Shown piece after piece: positions 30,637 to 40,533 of a stretch of DNA of 64,000 nucleotides. The notes under the pieces were generated by a model. The model was not told the DNA's origin. It did no database searches and worked only from the letters and a program-made list of their open reading frames with translations. The translations under genes were made by a program, and so were the position numbers. Origin of the DNA: Microbacterium sp. H1-D42. GTDB taxonomy: Bacteria; Actinomycetota; Actinomycetes; Actinomycetales; Microbacteriaceae. The stretch is from the NCBI RefSeq assembly GCF_022637555.1, contig NZ_CP093342.1, forward strand, positions 1,736,001 through 1,800,000. Direction: 5' to 3'. Numbering within the stretch: position 1 is the stretch's first letter; the number at the start of each line of letters is the position of its first letter.

Positions 30637-32364
30637 GTGGCATCCTCAACTCCGACCCGCCATGCGTGGCGGGTCCTTCTAGGCCTGCTCCTCGTCACGG
30701 CGGCTTTGTTCGGCATCAACGCCCTCGGCGTCTACGGGTTCAAGGAGAGCTCATGGACGCCGGAGCTCGCACTCGACCTGCAGGGTGGTACGCAGATCGT
30801 ACTGAGCGCGCAGACCGCCGACGGCTCCGACCCGACGCAGGAGCAGCTCGACCAGGCCGCGGCCATCATCCGCCAGCGCGTGGACGCCTCCGGCACCGCA
30901 GAAGCTGACATCACCACCGAGGGCGGCCGCAACATCGTCGTCCAGATCCCCGGTGTCGCCGATCAGGAGACTCGCGATCGGATCCAGGCGAGTGCACAGC
31001 TGGAGTTCCGCGCCGTGCTCGTGGCCACCGACCCCGCGACGGAGTTCGTCGGCGAGGACGGCAAGACGACCGCCTTCCCGACGCCGAACGAGACCATGAA
31101 CGCGGTCCCGACGCCGAAGCCGACCGACGGCAGCGATCCGTCGCAGATCACCGAGAAGCAGTTCGCCGCGCTGCAGTCGTTCGACTGCACGGCCGAGCGT
31201 CCGAGCACCACGCCGCCGGCTGACGAACCGCTGGTCGCCTGCGACCCCACCGGCTCGGTCAAGTACCTGCTCGGCCCGATGGAGCTCGACGGCACCGTCA
31301 TCGACGATGCCACCGCCGGTCGTGACCAGAAGTCCGGCGCATGGACGGTCAACCTCGAGCTCGACAGCAAGGGCACCGAGGTGTTCGGTGACATCAGCCA
31401 GCGACTGAACGCCAACCGCATCGCGGGCCTCAGCCCGCGTGACCAGTTCGCGTTCGTGCTCGACGGCGTCGTCATCTCCGCCCCGGTCATGCAGGCCGCG
31501 ATCCTCAACGGCAAGCCCAGCATCTCGGGCAACTTCACGCAGGAGAGCTCGCAGACCCTCGCCGACCAGCTGCGCTACGGCGCCCTGCCGCTGAGCTTCA
31601 ACGTTGAGAGCTCTGACACGATCTCGGCGACGCTCGGCTCGCAGCAGCTGCAGATCGGCCTCATCGCCGGTCTGATCGGACTTGGTCTCGTCGCGATCTA
31701 CTCGCTGATCAGCTACCGGGCACTCGGCTGGGTGATCATCGCATCCATCGGCGTGATGGGTGTGCTCACCTACATCATCATCTGCATTCTCGCGTGGCGC
31801 ATGGGCTTCCGCCTGTCGCTGGCAGGTGTGGCGGGTCTGATCGTCTCGATCGGATTCACGGCCGACTCGTTCATCGTCTACTTCGAGCGAATACGAGATG
31901 AGCTGCGCGATGGCAAATCCATCACCGGCGCCGTCGAAGACGGCTGGGGCCGCGCCAAGCGCACGATCTACATCTCGAAGTCGATCAACATCCTTGCAGC
32001 CGTGGTGCTGTACATCCTCGCCGACGCCACGGTGAAGGGCTTCGCGTTCACGTTGGGTCTGACAACGCTCATCGACGTGTTCATCTTCGTGATCTTCACG
32101 CATCCGGTGATGCAGCTGCTGGCGCGCACCAGATTCTTCGGTGGCGGACACCGGCTGTCCGGACTCGATCCGGAGTCGCTCGGTGCGGTGTACCGGGGTC
32201 GTGCCCAGTTCCGTGAGGCGCAGGTCGGCTCCGCCGGTCGCGCGGCTCGCAACAAGGGCGCCCGCAATGAGGCCGAGAAACGCCAGACCATCGCCGAGCG
32301 CAAGCGCGCGGAGGCACTCGCCGCCAAGGGATCCTCGGATGCCGGAAAGGACTCCGACAGCTGA
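30637..32364 (+). CDS. secD: protein translocase subunit SecD
   Basis: 575 aa with six membrane helices: one at the N terminus, five after residue 340. The large extracytoplasmic P1 domain lies between them and includes a Pro/Thr-rich insertion around residues 150-200. Diagnostic blocks are LDLQGGTQIVL and GFTADSFIVYFERIRDE. SecDF uses the proton gradient to help pull proteins across. GTG start. The stop overlaps the ATG of secF (TGATG). Confidence 0.95.
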   Translation: MASSTPTRHAWRVLLGLLLVTAALFGINALGVYGFKESSWTPELALDLQGGTQIVLSAQTADGSDPTQEQLDQAAAIIRQRVDASGTAEADITTEGGRNIVVQIPGVADQETRDRIQASAQLEFRAVLVATDPATEFVGEDGKTTAFPTPNETMNAVPTPKPTDGSDPSQITEKQFAALQSFDCTAERPSTTPPADEPLVACDPTGSVKYLLGPMELDGTVIDDATAGRDQKSGAWTVNLELDSKGTEVFGDISQRLNANRIAGLSPRDQFAFVLDGVVISAPVMQAAILNGKPSISGNFTQESSQTLADQLRYGALPLSFNVESSDTISATLGSQQLQIGLIAGLIGLGLVAIYSLISYRALGWVIIASIGVMGVLTYIIICILAWRMGFRLSLAGVAGLIVSIGFTADSFIVYFERIRDELRDGKSITGAVEDGWGRAKRTIYISKSINILAAVVLYILADATVKGFAFTLGLTTLIDVFIFVIFTHPVMQLLARTRFFGGGHRLSGLDPESLGAVYRGRAQFREAQVGSAGRAARNKGARNEAEKRQTIAERKRAEALAAKGSSDAGKDSDS

Positions 32365-33371
32365 TGTTCTCCATGAATGAGTTCGGCAACAACCTATACT
32401 CGGGCAAGACGTCCTTCCCGTTCGTCGCGAAGCGTCGCCTGTGGTTCATCATCGCGATCGTGCTGATCGTCGGCAGCGCCCTGGTGCCCCTCATCCGGCC
32501 GGTGCAGTTCTCGATCGAGTTCACCGGTGGATCGCAGTTCGTGGTGGCAAGCCCCGCGACCGGTGCCGACGGCAAGCCCGACCAGTCGCTCGCGACCGAT
32601 GCGGTGCGCTCGGTGGTTCCCGAAGCCACGGCCAAGGTCGTGATCGTGAACAACCGCGACGTCCGCGTGCAGACCGACCAGATGAGCGCACTGCAGACCC
32701 AGCAGGTCACCGAAGCGCTCTCGCAGGCGTACGACGTCAAGGTCGAGGACATCACCAACTCCTTCATCGGACCGGCCTGGGGCGAGAACGTCACCCGGCA
32801 GTCGCTGTGGGGCCTGGCGATCTTCCTCGCGCTGACCTTCCTGATCCTGGCGATCTACTTCCGCACCTGGAAGATGTCGGCGGCAGCGATCCTCGGTCTG
32901 CTCGACGTGCTCGTGATCACGGTCGGCGTCTACGCGCTGGCCGGATTCGAGATCTCACCGGCGGCGGTGATCGGATTCCTGACGATCCTGGCGTACTCCT
33001 TGTACGACACCACAGTCGTGTTCGACAAGGTTCGAGAGAACACCACCGAGGACGCGAATCAGACCACGCGAACGTTCGGCGAATCGGTGAACCTCGCGGT
33101 GAACCAGACGCTGGTGCGATCGATCAACACCTCGGTCGTGGCAGCGCTGCCGGTCGGTGCGATCCTGTTCATCGGCGCGTTCTGGCTCGGTGCCGAGACG
33201 CTCACCGACATCTCGCTGTCGATCTTCGTCGGCATCATCGTGGCGACGTACTCGACGCTGTTCGTCGCCGCCCCGCTCTACTCGCTGTTCCGCGAGAACG
33301 AGCCCGCGATCGTCGCTCACGACGCCAAGGTGCACGAGGCGCGTCAGCGCTCTGTAGCGGCCAAGGCCTGA
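32364..33371 (+). CDS. secF: protein translocase subunit SecF
   Basis: 335 aa with six membrane helices. The conserved IEFTGGSQF motif follows helix 1, and LAYSLYDTTVVFDKVREN is the conserved helix 4-5 block. It forms the motor complex with SecD, to which it is translationally coupled. A strong hairpin follows. Confidence 0.95.
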   Translation: MFSMNEFGNNLYSGKTSFPFVAKRRLWFIIAIVLIVGSALVPLIRPVQFSIEFTGGSQFVVASPATGADGKPDQSLATDAVRSVVPEATAKVVIVNNRDVRVQTDQMSALQTQQVTEALSQAYDVKVEDITNSFIGPAWGENVTRQSLWGLAIFLALTFLILAIYFRTWKMSAAAILGLLDVLVITVGVYALAGFEISPAAVIGFLTILAYSLYDTTVVFDKVRENTTEDANQTTRTFGESVNLAVNQTLVRSINTSVVAALPVGAILFIGAFWLGAETLTDISLSIFVGIIVATYSTLFVAAPLYSLFRENEPAIVAHDAKVHEARQRSVAAKA

Positions 33372-33377
33372 TCCGCT

Positions 33378-33405
33378 CGCGGGGTCGGCAACTGCCGGCC
33401 CCGCG
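33378..33405 (+). terminator. hairpin terminator after secF
   Basis: CGCGGGGTCGGCA, two-base loop, TGCCGGCCCCGCG: a 13-bp stem with one G-U pair, seven bases past the secF stop. No strong U tract. It separates the sec operon from rel. Confidence 0.65.
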
Positions 33406-33435
33406 TAGGATGTTCTGATCGGACAGGAGCAGCAG

Positions 33436-35691
33436 ATGGCGGATTCGCAGGCGACCTCGCAGGGATCGAGCCTGCGTCGGCTCGTGCCGCGCATCTTCTC
33501 GCGAGCTCCCCGCGTCAACGACCTCGATAACCTGATCCGCACCGTCCGCGCGAATCATCCGCGCGGTGATCTGCCGATCATCGAGCGCGCCTATCAGGTC
33601 GCGCGCGACAAGCATGCCGGGCAGCTGCGCCAGAGCGGTGAGCCGTACATCACACATCCACTTGCCGTCGCGCAGATCCTCGCCGAGCTCGGGCTCGGGC
33701 CACGCGCCATCGCCGCGGCGCTGCTCCACGACACGGTGGAGGACACCGGCTACGCACTGACGGAGTTGACCGAGGAGTTCGGCGACGAGGTCGCCATGCT
33801 GGTCGACGGCGTCACCAAGCTCGACAAGGTCAAGTACGGCGAGAGCGCGCAGGCCGAGACGGTCCGCAAGATGATCGTCGCGATGTCGAAGGACATCCGC
33901 GTGCTGCTCATCAAGCTCGCCGACCGCCTGCACAATGCCCGGACCTGGGGCTTCGTGCCGCCGGAGAAGTCCGCGCGCAAGGCCAAGGAGACCCTTGAGA
34001 TCTATGCGCCACTGGCGCATCGCCTCGGTATCCAGACGATCAAGTCCGAGCTCGAGGACCTGTCGTTCGCCGTCCTGCATCCGAAGATCTACGCCGAGAT
34101 CAACAGTCTGATCGCGCAGCGCACACCCCAGCGTGAGAAGTACCTGCAGAACGTCATCGACTCGATCGACGAGGACCTGCGCGAGCTGCGCATCCGCGGC
34201 AAGGTCGTCGGTCGTCCCAAGCAGCTGTACTCCGTCTATCAGAAGATGGTGATCCGCGGACGCGAGTTCGACGACATCTACGACCTGATCGGCATCCGCG
34301 TCCTGGTCAACTCGGTGCGCGACTGCTACGCGGTTCTCGGTGCGATCCACGCGCGCTGGACGCCGCTGCCCGGCCGGTTCAAGGACTACATCGCCACCCC
34401 GAAGTTCAACCTCTATCAGTCGCTGCACACGACGGTCATCGGCCCGGCCGGTCGCACCGTCGAGATTCAGATCCGCACGCACGAGATGCACCAGCAGGCC
34501 GAGTTCGGCGTCGCCGCGCACTGGATGTACAAGGAGCGCGTCAACGGCGGCAAGGTCGATTCCCGGGTTCCCGACACCGACATGGCCTGGCTGGCGCACA
34601 TCTCGGACTGGCAGGCGGAGACGGCCGACCCCAGCGAGTTCCTCGACTCGCTGCGTTTCGAGATCGGCGCCAAAGAGGTCTATGTCTTCACGCCCAAGGG
34701 TCGGGTCATCGGCCTGCCGGCCGGGGCGACGACCGTCGATTTCGCGTATGCCGTGCACACCGAGATCGGCCATCGCACGATGGGGTCGAAGGTCAACGGC
34801 CGACTGGTGCCGCTGGAGACCGAACTGAAGAGCGGCGACGTCGTCGAGGTGTTCACCTCGAAGAACCCGGATGCGGGTCCGAGCCAGGACTGGCTCACCT
34901 TCGTCAAGAGCACCAGGGCTCGCAACAAGATCCGTGGCTGGTTCACCAAGGAGCGCCGCGAAGAGGCGGTCGAGCAGGGCAAGGAGGCCATCGCGCGGGC
35001 GATGCGCAAGCAGAACCTGCCGCTGCAGCGCCTGATGAGTCAGGAGTCCTTCACCGAGGTCGCACATCAGCTGCGATACGAAGACGTCTCTGCACTGTAC
35101 GCCGCGGTCGGTGAAGGGCACGTGTCCACCCAGTCCGTGCTGGAGAAGGTCACCGCACTGGTCGCCGTCGAACAGGACACCAGCACCGGTGCGATCGATC
35201 TGCCAGGACAGCGGGTGCCGGTGCGCGAAACGCGCGGCGGTGACTCCGGCATCCTCGTGCGCGGTGCGTCTGACATCCTCGTCAAACTGGCGCGCTGCTG
35301 CACTCCGGTGCCAGGTGACCAGATCGTCGGCTTCGTGACCAGGGGCAGCGGCGTGTCGGTGCACCGCCAGGACTGCGTCAACGTCAAGGCACTCGCATCG
35401 GATCCGGAGCGCTTCGTCGAGGTGGAGTGGGCCCCGACCACCAAGAGCGTGTTCCGTGTGCAGATCCAGGTGGAGGCTCTCGACCGGGCGGCGCTGCTCT
35501 CGGATGTCACCCGCGTACTCAGCGAACACCACGTCAACATCCTGTCCGCCACGGTGACCACGACTGACGAGCGGCTGGCGCTGAGCCGTTTCGTCTTCGA
35601 GATGGGTGACTCGGTGCACCTGGACCGCGTGCTCAACGCCGTGCGCAGGATCGACGCGGTGTACGACGTCTACCGCGTCACCACGTCCTGA
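33436..35691 (+). CDS. rel: bifunctional (p)ppGpp synthetase/hydrolase
   Basis: 751-aa long RSH protein. The HD hydrolase domain has His74 (THPLAVA) and His98-Asp99 (LLHDTVEDTG). The synthetase domain has FDDIYDLIGIRVLV and KDYIATPKFNLYQSLHT. TGS (VFTPKGRVIGLPAGATTVDF), a conserved-Cys region (LARCCTPVPGD) and a C-terminal ACT domain follow. As the only RSH in view and with an intact HD motif, it is probably bifunctional. Location after secDF is usual in actinobacteria. Confidence 0.97.
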   Translation: MADSQATSQGSSLRRLVPRIFSRAPRVNDLDNLIRTVRANHPRGDLPIIERAYQVARDKHAGQLRQSGEPYITHPLAVAQILAELGLGPRAIAAALLHDTVEDTGYALTELTEEFGDEVAMLVDGVTKLDKVKYGESAQAETVRKMIVAMSKDIRVLLIKLADRLHNARTWGFVPPEKSARKAKETLEIYAPLAHRLGIQTIKSELEDLSFAVLHPKIYAEINSLIAQRTPQREKYLQNVIDSIDEDLRELRIRGKVVGRPKQLYSVYQKMVIRGREFDDIYDLIGIRVLVNSVRDCYAVLGAIHARWTPLPGRFKDYIATPKFNLYQSLHTTVIGPAGRTVEIQIRTHEMHQQAEFGVAAHWMYKERVNGGKVDSRVPDTDMAWLAHISDWQAETADPSEFLDSLRFEIGAKEVYVFTPKGRVIGLPAGATTVDFAYAVHTEIGHRTMGSKVNGRLVPLETELKSGDVVEVFTSKNPDAGPSQDWLTFVKSTRARNKIRGWFTKERREEAVEQGKEAIARAMRKQNLPLQRLMSQESFTEVAHQLRYEDVSALYAAVGEGHVSTQSVLEKVTALVAVEQDTSTGAIDLPGQRVPVRETRGGDSGILVRGASDILVKLARCCTPVPGDQIVGFVTRGSGVSVHRQDCVNVKALASDPERFVEVEWAPTTKSVFRVQIQVEALDRAALLSDVTRVLSEHHVNILSATVTTTDERLALSRFVFEMGDSVHLDRVLNAVRRIDAVYDVYRVTTS

Positions 35692-36233
35692 TCTGAGAGC
35701 AGCTCTGCGAGAAGCTGCTTCGCCTTGCGACTGCCAGGGCGATGCGCGATCGATGCGACGTGCGTGCGCATCGCATCCCCGAGTCCGGGGGATGTGCTCA
35801 GCAGGTCGCGCAGCCACTTCTCATCGCCGCCTTCGCGCGCGAGATCGAACAGCAGTGTGACGGCGGTCGCGAGGCGCGTGGTCACCGCGACAGGTCCGAT
35901 CATCTCGACCTCATCGGCTGCCAGGCAGCGATCGTGGTAGACGACGCGTGCCGAGGAATGGGCGCGCAGCCGCGAGGGGCTGTTGCGCGTCGCATGGTGC
36001 ACTCCCGGCGGCCGATCGCCCGCACCGTGCACCCAGGCCGCGGTCGGTCCGCTCGCGGCAGTCCGCTCCGGCAGCAGCGCCGCGATGCTCATGGCTCGCG
36101 CCGCAGGGTCCTCCACCGTGTCGATGGGCATGAATCCCTCGCCGACTTCGGTGACCTGTCCGTCGAGGCGCGCAGCGCCGAGCTCGGAGAGCGAGAGTCG
36201 CTCACCTGGGCGGTAGAACAGGGCCGGGTGCAC
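35670..36233 (-). CDS. hypothetical protein, AbiEi antitoxin-like
   Basis: 187 aa from a GTG at 36233 (TTG at 36239 is an alternative). The pattern LSLSELGAARLDGQVTEVGE, then TAAWVHGAGDRPPGVHHATR and VTTRLATAVTLLFDLARE resembles the AbiEi-type antitoxin family common in actinobacteria, but it lacks the N-terminal winged helix. No AbiEii toxin gene is adjacent. It begins right after a terminator with no ribosome binding site, so the mRNA may be leaderless. Its last 22 bases overlap the end of rel on the other strand. Family assignment is tentative. Confidence 0.6.
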   Translation of the reverse strand: MHPALFYRPGERLSLSELGAARLDGQVTEVGEGFMPIDTVEDPAARAMSIAALLPERTAASGPTAAWVHGAGDRPPGVHHATRNSPSRLRAHSSARVVYHDRCLAADEVEMIGPVAVTTRLATAVTLLFDLAREGGDEKWLRDLLSTSPGLGDAMRTHVASIAHRPGSRKAKQLLAELLSDQDVVTR

Positions 36234-36236
36234 GCT

Positions 36237-36282
36237 CAAAAGTATGAGCCGTGGCGCCCCGCGATGGGGTGCCACGGCTCAT
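36237..36282 (-). terminator. rho-independent terminator after the DUF349 gene
   Basis: A 17-bp inverted repeat with one G-U pair (ATGAGCCGTGGC...CCCC, loop GCGAT) is followed on the minus strand by ACTTTT. It ends the DUF349 transcript and directly precedes the start of the AbiEi-like gene. Confidence 0.85.
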
Positions 36283-36299
36283 GCTGTGGATAACGGGGA

Positions 36300-37661
36300 T
36301 CAGCCGCCCAGCGCGCTCAGCCACGCACGGCGCGCTGCGAGAGCTTCGGTCGCTTCCTTGATCGACTTCTTGTCGCCGGACTTCTCGGCTGCCGCGAGCT
36401 CGGCCTCGAGCTTCTCGATGGCCTCGAGGAGCTGCGAGCTCATGTCGTTCGCGCGCGCCTTCGTCTCGGGGTTGTTCTTCTTCCAATCAACCTCTTCGCG
36501 CGACTTCAGCGCCTGCTCGATGGCGCGCATGCGGTCATCCAGCGCGCGCTCCTTCTCGCGAGGGAAGATGCGACCGACGTCGTCCCACTGGCGCTGAATG
36601 CGGGTCAGCAGTGCGCGGGCGCGCTTGAGGTTGGACTCGTCGGCGACGGCCTGCGCCTCGACCAGCAGCGCCTCACGGGCCTCGATCTTCGGAGCGGAGT
36701 CGGCTTCGTCAGCGGCAGCCTGCTCTGCGCGGGCAGCGTAGAGCGCGTCGCCGGCGGCCTTGAACTTCGCCCACAGGGCGTCGTCGGCCTTGCGACCGGC
36801 ACGGCCGGAGGCCTTCCACTCGTCGAGCAGGTTGCGGTAGGCGGGGATGCCGTCGATGCCGCGAGGAGCCAGTGCCTCGGCACGCTCGACCAGTCGGGCC
36901 TTCGCGTCGCGGGCGGTGCGATGCACATCGTCGAGCTCGGAGAAGAACGAGCGGCGAGCCTTGTCGACCGTCGACCGCGCGTCGCGGAATCGCTTCCAGA
37001 GCTGCTGAGCGGTTCCCTTCGGCAGTCGTGGCCCGTTCTGCTGATGCGCCTGCCAAGCGTCGAACAGGTCGGTCATCTCGACGGTGACCTGCTTCCACTG
37101 CACCTTGCTCAGGTCGCGAGCAGCGATCGCCTCGGCCTTCTCCACGATGGCGGTGCGCTCGGCGATGGCGGCGTCGAGCGCCTCCTTGGCTGCCTCGGCC
37201 TCCTTGGCGGTCGCCTCGGACAAGGAAGCGACAAGCGTCTCGATGCGCGTGCGGAGTCCTGCCAGGTCGCCGACGACTGCGGCGTCGGTGGCCTCGCCGA
37301 GCAGATGCGTCGCCTGCTTGGTCAGGTCGGATGCTGAAGCACCGCCACCCTGTGCACGGGTCTCGAGTGTGCCGAGCTTCACGGCCAGGTCATCGTACTT
37401 GCGAGCGAAGTACGCCAGTGCCTCATCAGGGGTGCCGTCAGGGTACTGGCCCACCGCGCGCCATTCCTCGCCCTCGCGGACCTCGACGGTGCCGTCTTCG
37501 GTGACGCGGCCCCATTCGGCTGCATCGGAGGTCACGGCGGCGACCGGCGTCGGTGCGACTGCAGCAGCGGCCGCCACGGTGGGCATTGGCCGACGGGGCG
37601 GTGCAGGAACAGGAGGACCCGGGACGGGCGGGGTGGGCTGGGTGGCGTTGTCGTCAGACAC
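36300..37661 (-). CDS. DUF349 domain protein
   Basis: 453 aa. After a Pro/Ala-rich N terminus of about 50 residues comes a short WGRV.EDGTVEVREGEEWRAVG segment, then a long, mainly helical region with repeated DUF349 units, each with a Trp-containing motif such as WKQVTVEMTDLFDAW, LLDEWKASGRAGRKADDALW and QRQWDDVGRIFPREKE. Coiled-coil character is strong at the C terminus. Function is unknown; the family is widespread in actinobacteria. It is divergent from the nitrite reductase operon with a 250-bp gap. Confidence 0.85.
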   Translation of the reverse strand: MSDDNATQPTPPVPGPPVPAPPRRPMPTVAAAAAVAPTPVAAVTSDAAEWGRVTEDGTVEVREGEEWRAVGQYPDGTPDEALAYFARKYDDLAVKLGTLETRAQGGGASASDLTKQATHLLGEATDAAVVGDLAGLRTRIETLVASLSEATAKEAEAAKEALDAAIAERTAIVEKAEAIAARDLSKVQWKQVTVEMTDLFDAWQAHQQNGPRLPKGTAQQLWKRFRDARSTVDKARRSFFSELDDVHRTARDAKARLVERAEALAPRGIDGIPAYRNLLDEWKASGRAGRKADDALWAKFKAAGDALYAARAEQAAADEADSAPKIEAREALLVEAQAVADESNLKRARALLTRIQRQWDDVGRIFPREKERALDDRMRAIEQALKSREEVDWKKNNPETKARANDMSSQLLEAIEKLEAELAAAEKSGDKKSIKEATEALAARRAWLSALGG

Positions 37662-37911
37662 GATGTTCTCCTTGCGCGGTCAACCCGCGGGAGTGGGAAA
37701 GGACGATGCTCAGCCTAGCCGCCGCCGCAGAAGTCGGCGAGCAGGTGCCGCGCTCGGCGGCGCCATCGCCCGCAAGCCGAAGCGGATGCTGCTCACATCG
37801 TCGTTATCGAGTTGTGAGAAACCCGTTCCACGCCCGTAACAGCCGGTGGCTGATACGTGAAACACGGCGTGCGTAGCGTGAGCGTCGTCCACAGCGAGCG
37901 TCAGGGGAGTC
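37662..37911. promoter_or_regulatory. divergent intergenic region upstream of nirB
   Basis: The 250-bp gap holds GTAAC at 37836 and GAAAC at 37818 and 37859, which resemble GlnR half-sites but with 18- and 23-bp offsets rather than the 11/22-bp phase, so the match is weak. GGGGAG at 37904 is the nirB ribosome binding site. Nothing else stands out. Confidence 0.3.
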
Positions 37912-40533
37912 ATGAGCACCGATTCGATGAACACCGATGTGATGAACACCGAGACCACCGCCATCCGACGCACCCACGTCATGGATGTCGTCGTGATCGG
38001 CGCCGGCATGGTGGCGCACCGCTTCGCGGAGAGCCTGCTCAGCAGACCAGAAGCTGGTGTGCGATTGACCGTTCTCGGTGAGGAACAGCATCCGCCGTAC
38101 GACCGCGTCGGTCTGTCCGGACATTTCCGCGGGCTCACGCCCGCCCAGCTCACGCTCGACGCCGGCGTCTTCGGGGATGACAGGGCGATCCTGCGCACCG
38201 GCGACCCGGTGGTGCGCATCGACCGGCGGCAGCGCCGCGTGCAGACGAAAGCAGGCAGCACGTTCGGCTACGACGCCCTCGTTCTCGCCACCGGTTCCAG
38301 AGCCGCGCGCATCGCCGCCTCCGGGGCGGATCTGCCCGGCTGCTTCGTCTACCGCACGCTGGACGACGTCCAGGGACTTCAGGCCTATGTGGAGCGACGC
38401 GGCCGCGAGCTCGCAAGACCGCTGAGGGGCCTCGTCATCGGCGGCGGACTGCTCGGCCTCGAGGCCGCGGGCGCCCTGCAGGGGCTCGATGTCGCCTGCA
38501 CGGTGATCCAGTCCTCGGACAGATTGATGTCGGCGCAGCTCGACTCGGCCGGCGGTGCGCTCCTCGGCCGGCTCATCGCGCAGCGCGGCATCGGAGTGCG
38601 GACGAAAGCGCGAACGGTGCGGCTGGACGCCGATCGATCGGGCGCTGTCGCCGCGGCGCAGTTCGAGGACGGCAGCTTCGAAAGCGCCGATGTCGTCGTC
38701 TTCACGGTCGGAGTGCGGGCCCAGGATGCCCTCGCGCGCGAGTCGGGTCTGCGCACCGACCCGTGGGGAGGTGTGCTCATCGATGAGCACTGCGTGACCA
38801 GCGATCCGCGCGTGCTGGCGATCGGAGAGGTCGCCAGCTTCGGCGGGAAGACCGTCGGTCTCGTCGCTCCTGGATATGCGATGGCCGAGGTCGCCGTGGA
38901 CGTGCTGCTGGGCGGCGACGCGGCCTTCCCCGGGTTCGACGACTCGGCGAAGCTGAAGCTCTCCGGCGTCGAGGTGGCGAGCTTCGGCGACGCGATGGGC
39001 AGCACGCCGTCGTGTCTGGATGTCGTCTACGCGGACCCGGTGGCCGGCGTGTACAAGAAGCTGGTGCTCTCCGATGATGCGCAGACGCTGCTCGGCGGCA
39101 TCCTCATCGGTGACGCCTCGGCCTACGGTGCGCTGCGCCCGCTCGTCGGTGCGCCGCTCGGCGCCGACCCCGTCTCATACCTGCTGCCCGAGGGTGGCGC
39201 CCTGCCGGTCAGCGGCGATCTGCCCGACTCGGCGGTGGTGTGCTCATGTTCGAACGTCACCGCCGGCCGCATCCGCAGCGCCGTGCATGAGGACGGCTGC
39301 CGCGACGCGGCGGCGGTCAAGTCATGCACGAAGGCGGGGGCGACCTGTGGGTCCTGCGTGCTGATGGTCAAGAAGATCGTCGGCACCGAGCTCGCCCGTC
39401 TCGGCGAGACGGTCTCGACCGCGCTGTGCGAGCACTTCGATCTCACCCGCCGCCAGTTGTTCGACGCGGTGCGGGTGTCGGGGCTTTCGACCTTCAGCGC
39501 GATCATCGAACGGTTCGGCCGGGGACGCGGATGCGACATCTGCAAGCCGGCGCTGGCCAGCATCCTCTCCTCCCTCCTCGGGGCACACGTGCTCGACGGT
39601 GAGCTGGCGACGCTGCAGGACACGAACGACCACGTCATGGCGAACCTGCAGAAAGACGGCACGTACTCTGTCGTGCCGCGCATGCCAGGCGGCGAGGTGA
39701 CCCCGGCTGGGCTCATCGCCATCGGCCGCATCGCAGACGACTACGGCCTGTACACGAAGATCACCGGCGGCCAGCGCATCGACATGTTCGGCGCGCGACT
39801 CGAGCAGCTGCCGCCGATCTGGCAGCGGCTGGTGGATGCCGGGTTCGAGTCCGGTCAGGCCTACGGCAAGGCGCTGCGCACCGTGAAGTCGTGCGTCGGG
39901 TCGACGTGGTGCCGGTACGGCGTGCTCGACTCGGTCGGGATGGCGGTCTCGCTCGAACTGCGCTACCGCGGCCTGCGCGCCCCGCACAAGCTCAAGGTGG
40001 GCGTCTCCGGCTGCGCCAGGGAGTGTGCCGAGGCGCGCTCGAAGGACGTCGGCGTGATCGCCACCGAGACCGGCTGGAACATGTACGTCGGCGGCAACGG
40101 CGGATTCACGCCCCGTCACGCCCAGCTGCTGGCATCCGGCCTCGACGACGACGCGCTCATCCGCGCGATCGACCGCTTCTTCATGTACTACATCCGCACC
40201 GCGGATCGATTGCAGCGCACCGCCGGATGGTGCGAGGACCTCGACGGTGGACTGGAGGGGCTGCGACAGGTGATCGTCGAAGACAGCCTCGGCATCTGCG
40301 CCGATCTCGACGAAGCGATGGCGGCCCATGTCGATCGGTACGAGGACGAATGGGCGGCGACGCTGCGCGATCCCGAGAAGCTGCGGAGGTTCGAATCGTT
40401 CGTGAACGCGGCCGACACTCCCGACCCTTCGCTCGCCTATGTGCCCGAGCGCGGGCAGGTGCGTCCCGCCACACCTGAGGAGCGCGCCGGGGCCGTGCTG
40501 ATCGCCGGAACCGTGCTGGAGGTGCGTCGATGA
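37912..40533 (+). CDS. nirB: assimilatory nitrite reductase [NAD(P)H] large subunit
   Basis: 873-aa enzyme reducing nitrite to ammonium with six electrons. Order: FAD/NAD-binding pyridine nucleotide oxidoreductase domain (VVIGAGMVAHRFAESLL, about 20-320), BFD-like 2Fe-2S domains (CSCSNVTAGR... CTKAGATCGSC, then a second with CDICKP), and the sulfite/nitrite reductase half-domains. The 4Fe-4S/siroheme ligands are Cys661, Cys667, Cys701 and Cys705. ATG start with GGGGAG. First of four genes joined by 4-nt overlaps. No nitrate reductase is in the window. Confidence 0.96.
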   Translation: MSTDSMNTDVMNTETTAIRRTHVMDVVVIGAGMVAHRFAESLLSRPEAGVRLTVLGEEQHPPYDRVGLSGHFRGLTPAQLTLDAGVFGDDRAILRTGDPVVRIDRRQRRVQTKAGSTFGYDALVLATGSRAARIAASGADLPGCFVYRTLDDVQGLQAYVERRGRELARPLRGLVIGGGLLGLEAAGALQGLDVACTVIQSSDRLMSAQLDSAGGALLGRLIAQRGIGVRTKARTVRLDADRSGAVAAAQFEDGSFESADVVVFTVGVRAQDALARESGLRTDPWGGVLIDEHCVTSDPRVLAIGEVASFGGKTVGLVAPGYAMAEVAVDVLLGGDAAFPGFDDSAKLKLSGVEVASFGDAMGSTPSCLDVVYADPVAGVYKKLVLSDDAQTLLGGILIGDASAYGALRPLVGAPLGADPVSYLLPEGGALPVSGDLPDSAVVCSCSNVTAGRIRSAVHEDGCRDAAAVKSCTKAGATCGSCVLMVKKIVGTELARLGETVSTALCEHFDLTRRQLFDAVRVSGLSTFSAIIERFGRGRGCDICKPALASILSSLLGAHVLDGELATLQDTNDHVMANLQKDGTYSVVPRMPGGEVTPAGLIAIGRIADDYGLYTKITGGQRIDMFGARLEQLPPIWQRLVDAGFESGQAYGKALRTVKSCVGSTWCRYGVLDSVGMAVSLELRYRGLRAPHKLKVGVSGCARECAEARSKDVGVIATETGWNMYVGGNGGFTPRHAQLLASGLDDDALIRAIDRFFMYYIRTADRLQRTAGWCEDLDGGLEGLRQVIVEDSLGICADLDEAMAAHVDRYEDEWAATLRDPEKLRRFESFVNAADTPDPSLAYVPERGQVRPATPEERAGAVLIAGTVLEVRR

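Noticed and set aside
33235..35817. An 860-codon minus-strand frame over rel
   Set aside because: Antisense to a fully conserved (p)ppGpp synthetase gene; no protein-like motifs.
37818..37874. GlnR box upstream of nirB
   Set aside because: GTAAC and GAAAC words are present, but their spacing (18 and 23 bp) breaks the required phase; kept only as a weak note.
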